Positions 63,342-64,000 of a stretch of DNA of 64,000 nucleotides are shown in pieces. This DNA comes from Galbibacter pacificus. GTDB lineage: Bacteria; Bacteroidota; Bacteroidia; Flavobacteriales; Flavobacteriaceae. The notes under the pieces were generated by a model. The model saw only the letters and a program-made list of their open reading frames with translations. It was not told the DNA's origin and made no database searches. Both the position numbers and the translations under genes were made by a program. Location of the stretch: the NCBI RefSeq assembly GCF_029603165.1, contig NZ_JAQSVC010000007.1:62001-126000 (forward strand), in the 5' to 3' direction. How positions within the stretch are numbered: the stretch's first letter is position 1; every line of letters starts with the position of its first letter.

Positions 63342-64000
63342 AACGATTTGATCAATTCTCTAAAAAGCGTAATCATTTTTGGTTCTGCTTCGCCTGCAAT
63401 CCTAATAATTTCTTCAATATTTACAGGTTCAAGGTTATCGGGATCGCCTTCATCGGTAATTACGGAAATTGCAGCAATGGGAAGGCGTAAATGGTTGGCA
63501 ACAATCACTTCGGGAACGGTGCTCATCCCAACGGCATCGGCACCGATAATTTTTAAATAACGGTATTCTGCCTTGGTTTCCAGTTGCGGTCCCACAACCG
63601 ATGCATACACTCCTTTTTTAAGTGAAATGTTTTCTTTTTTGGCGGTTTCAATTAGCGTATTGCACATTTCAAGATCGTAAGGCTGGCTCATATCCACAAA
63701 GCGGTCGCCAAACCGTGCTACGTCTTTAAAGGTCAATGGAGAACCCCCTTGTAAATTAATATGATCTTCAATAAGCATCAAGTCGCCTTTTTTAAAATCT
63801 AAATTAATAGACCCGGCTGCATTTGATATTAAAAGCTTTTTAACTCCCAGAGCGTGCATGGCACGAATAGGATAGGTAATATCTATAAAATCGTAGCCTT
63901 CGTACAAATGAAAACGCCCCTGCATAACCACTACTTTTTTGCCTTCTAGTTCTCCATAAATAAGTTTGCCGCTATGAAACTCTACTGTAGCTAATGGAAA
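63338..64000 (-). CDS. purine nucleoside phosphorylase, PunA type (5' end outside window)
   Basis: The frame is open to the last base, giving 220 residues without a start; internal GTG/ATG codons near 63931 are not the start because conserved family sequence (FPLATVEFHSGKLIYGELEG) lies before them. Trimeric PNP motifs are VVMQGRFHLYEGY, ISNAAGSIN, GPQLETKAEYRYLK and GADAVGMSTVPE. It cleaves purine nucleosides with phosphate, giving base and ribose-1-phosphate. The 4-bp overlap with arsM suggests that it may release adenine from the arsenic-adenosine intermediate made by ArsS, as well as or instead of ordinary salvage (inference). Confidence 0.92.
   Translation of the reverse strand, partial: FPLATVEFHSGKLIYGELEGKKVVVMQGRFHLYEGYDFIDITYPIRAMHALGVKKLLISNAAGSINLDFKKGDLMLIEDHINLQGGSPLTFKDVARFGDRFVDMSQPYDLEMCNTLIETAKKENISLKKGVYASVVGPQLETKAEYRYLKIIGADAVGMSTVPEVIVANHLRLPIAAISVITDEGDPDNLEPVNIEEIIRIAGEAEPKMITLFRELIKSL

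Overview
The window reads as the chromosome of a marine member of the Flavobacteriaceae (Bacteroidota). Support: AT-rich sequence, two SusC/SusD pairs, a PorP/SprF-type protein next to an adhesin with a type IX secretion (T9SS) type B C-terminus, many lipoproteins with acidic residues after the lipobox cysteine, TAnnTTTG-type -7 promoter boxes, mevalonate-pathway genes, a sulfatase, a vanadium haloperoxidase and an arsenosugar-type ArsM. I saw no rRNA, tRNA, CRISPR array, insertion sequence or integrase.

Region 1 (1-14.6 kb). The last codons of a LacI-family regulator enter from the left. Facing it is a tight five-gene minus-strand operon (12327 to 153): three homologous ~1,100-residue VCBS/FG-GAP lipoproteins with ASPIC/UnbV domains, a vanadium-dependent haloperoxidase lipoprotein, and a membrane-anchored GyrI-like domain protein. 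Divergent from it is a histidine kinase/response regulator pair with overlapping reading frames. This is the least explained part of the window and the best candidate for an undescribed system. 

Region 2 (14.6-36.6 kb). A SusD/SusC pair of unclear substrate is followed by a maltodextrin/starch utilisation locus. One minus-strand arm holds susC-susD-susE-like genes, ending in a terminator, and then a surface alpha-amylase. A divergent plus arm holds a LacI regulator, an MFS sugar transporter, beta-phosphoglucomutase, a GH65 maltose phosphorylase and two GH13 enzymes. The expected flow is: alpha-amylase cuts at the surface, SusCDE imports, periplasmic GH13 enzymes trim, the MFS protein brings maltose into the cytoplasm, GH65 phosphorolyses it to glucose and beta-glucose-1-phosphate, and the mutase makes glucose-6-phosphate. 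An exact 18-bp sequence occurs in the control regions of both arms.

Region 3 (36.6-51.3 kb). Housekeeping genes: a glycerophosphodiesterase, an HI0933-type flavoprotein, TspO, and the isoprenoid block mvaD - mevalonate kinase - UbiA prenyltransferase. A three-gene surface module follows on the opposite strand (repeat adhesin, PorP/SprF-like, OmpA/PD40 protein), then an RsuA/RluB-type pseudouridine synthase.

Region 4 (51.3-64 kb). A minus-strand cluster combines a FAD reductase, a NapH-like membrane iron-sulfur protein and three polyprenol-type glycosyltransferases. Then come a GH113 lipoprotein, an S1 sulfatase, a stand-alone ClpP, a fatty acid hydroxylase family protein, and an ArsM whose start overlaps the end of a purine nucleoside phosphorylase that runs off the right edge.
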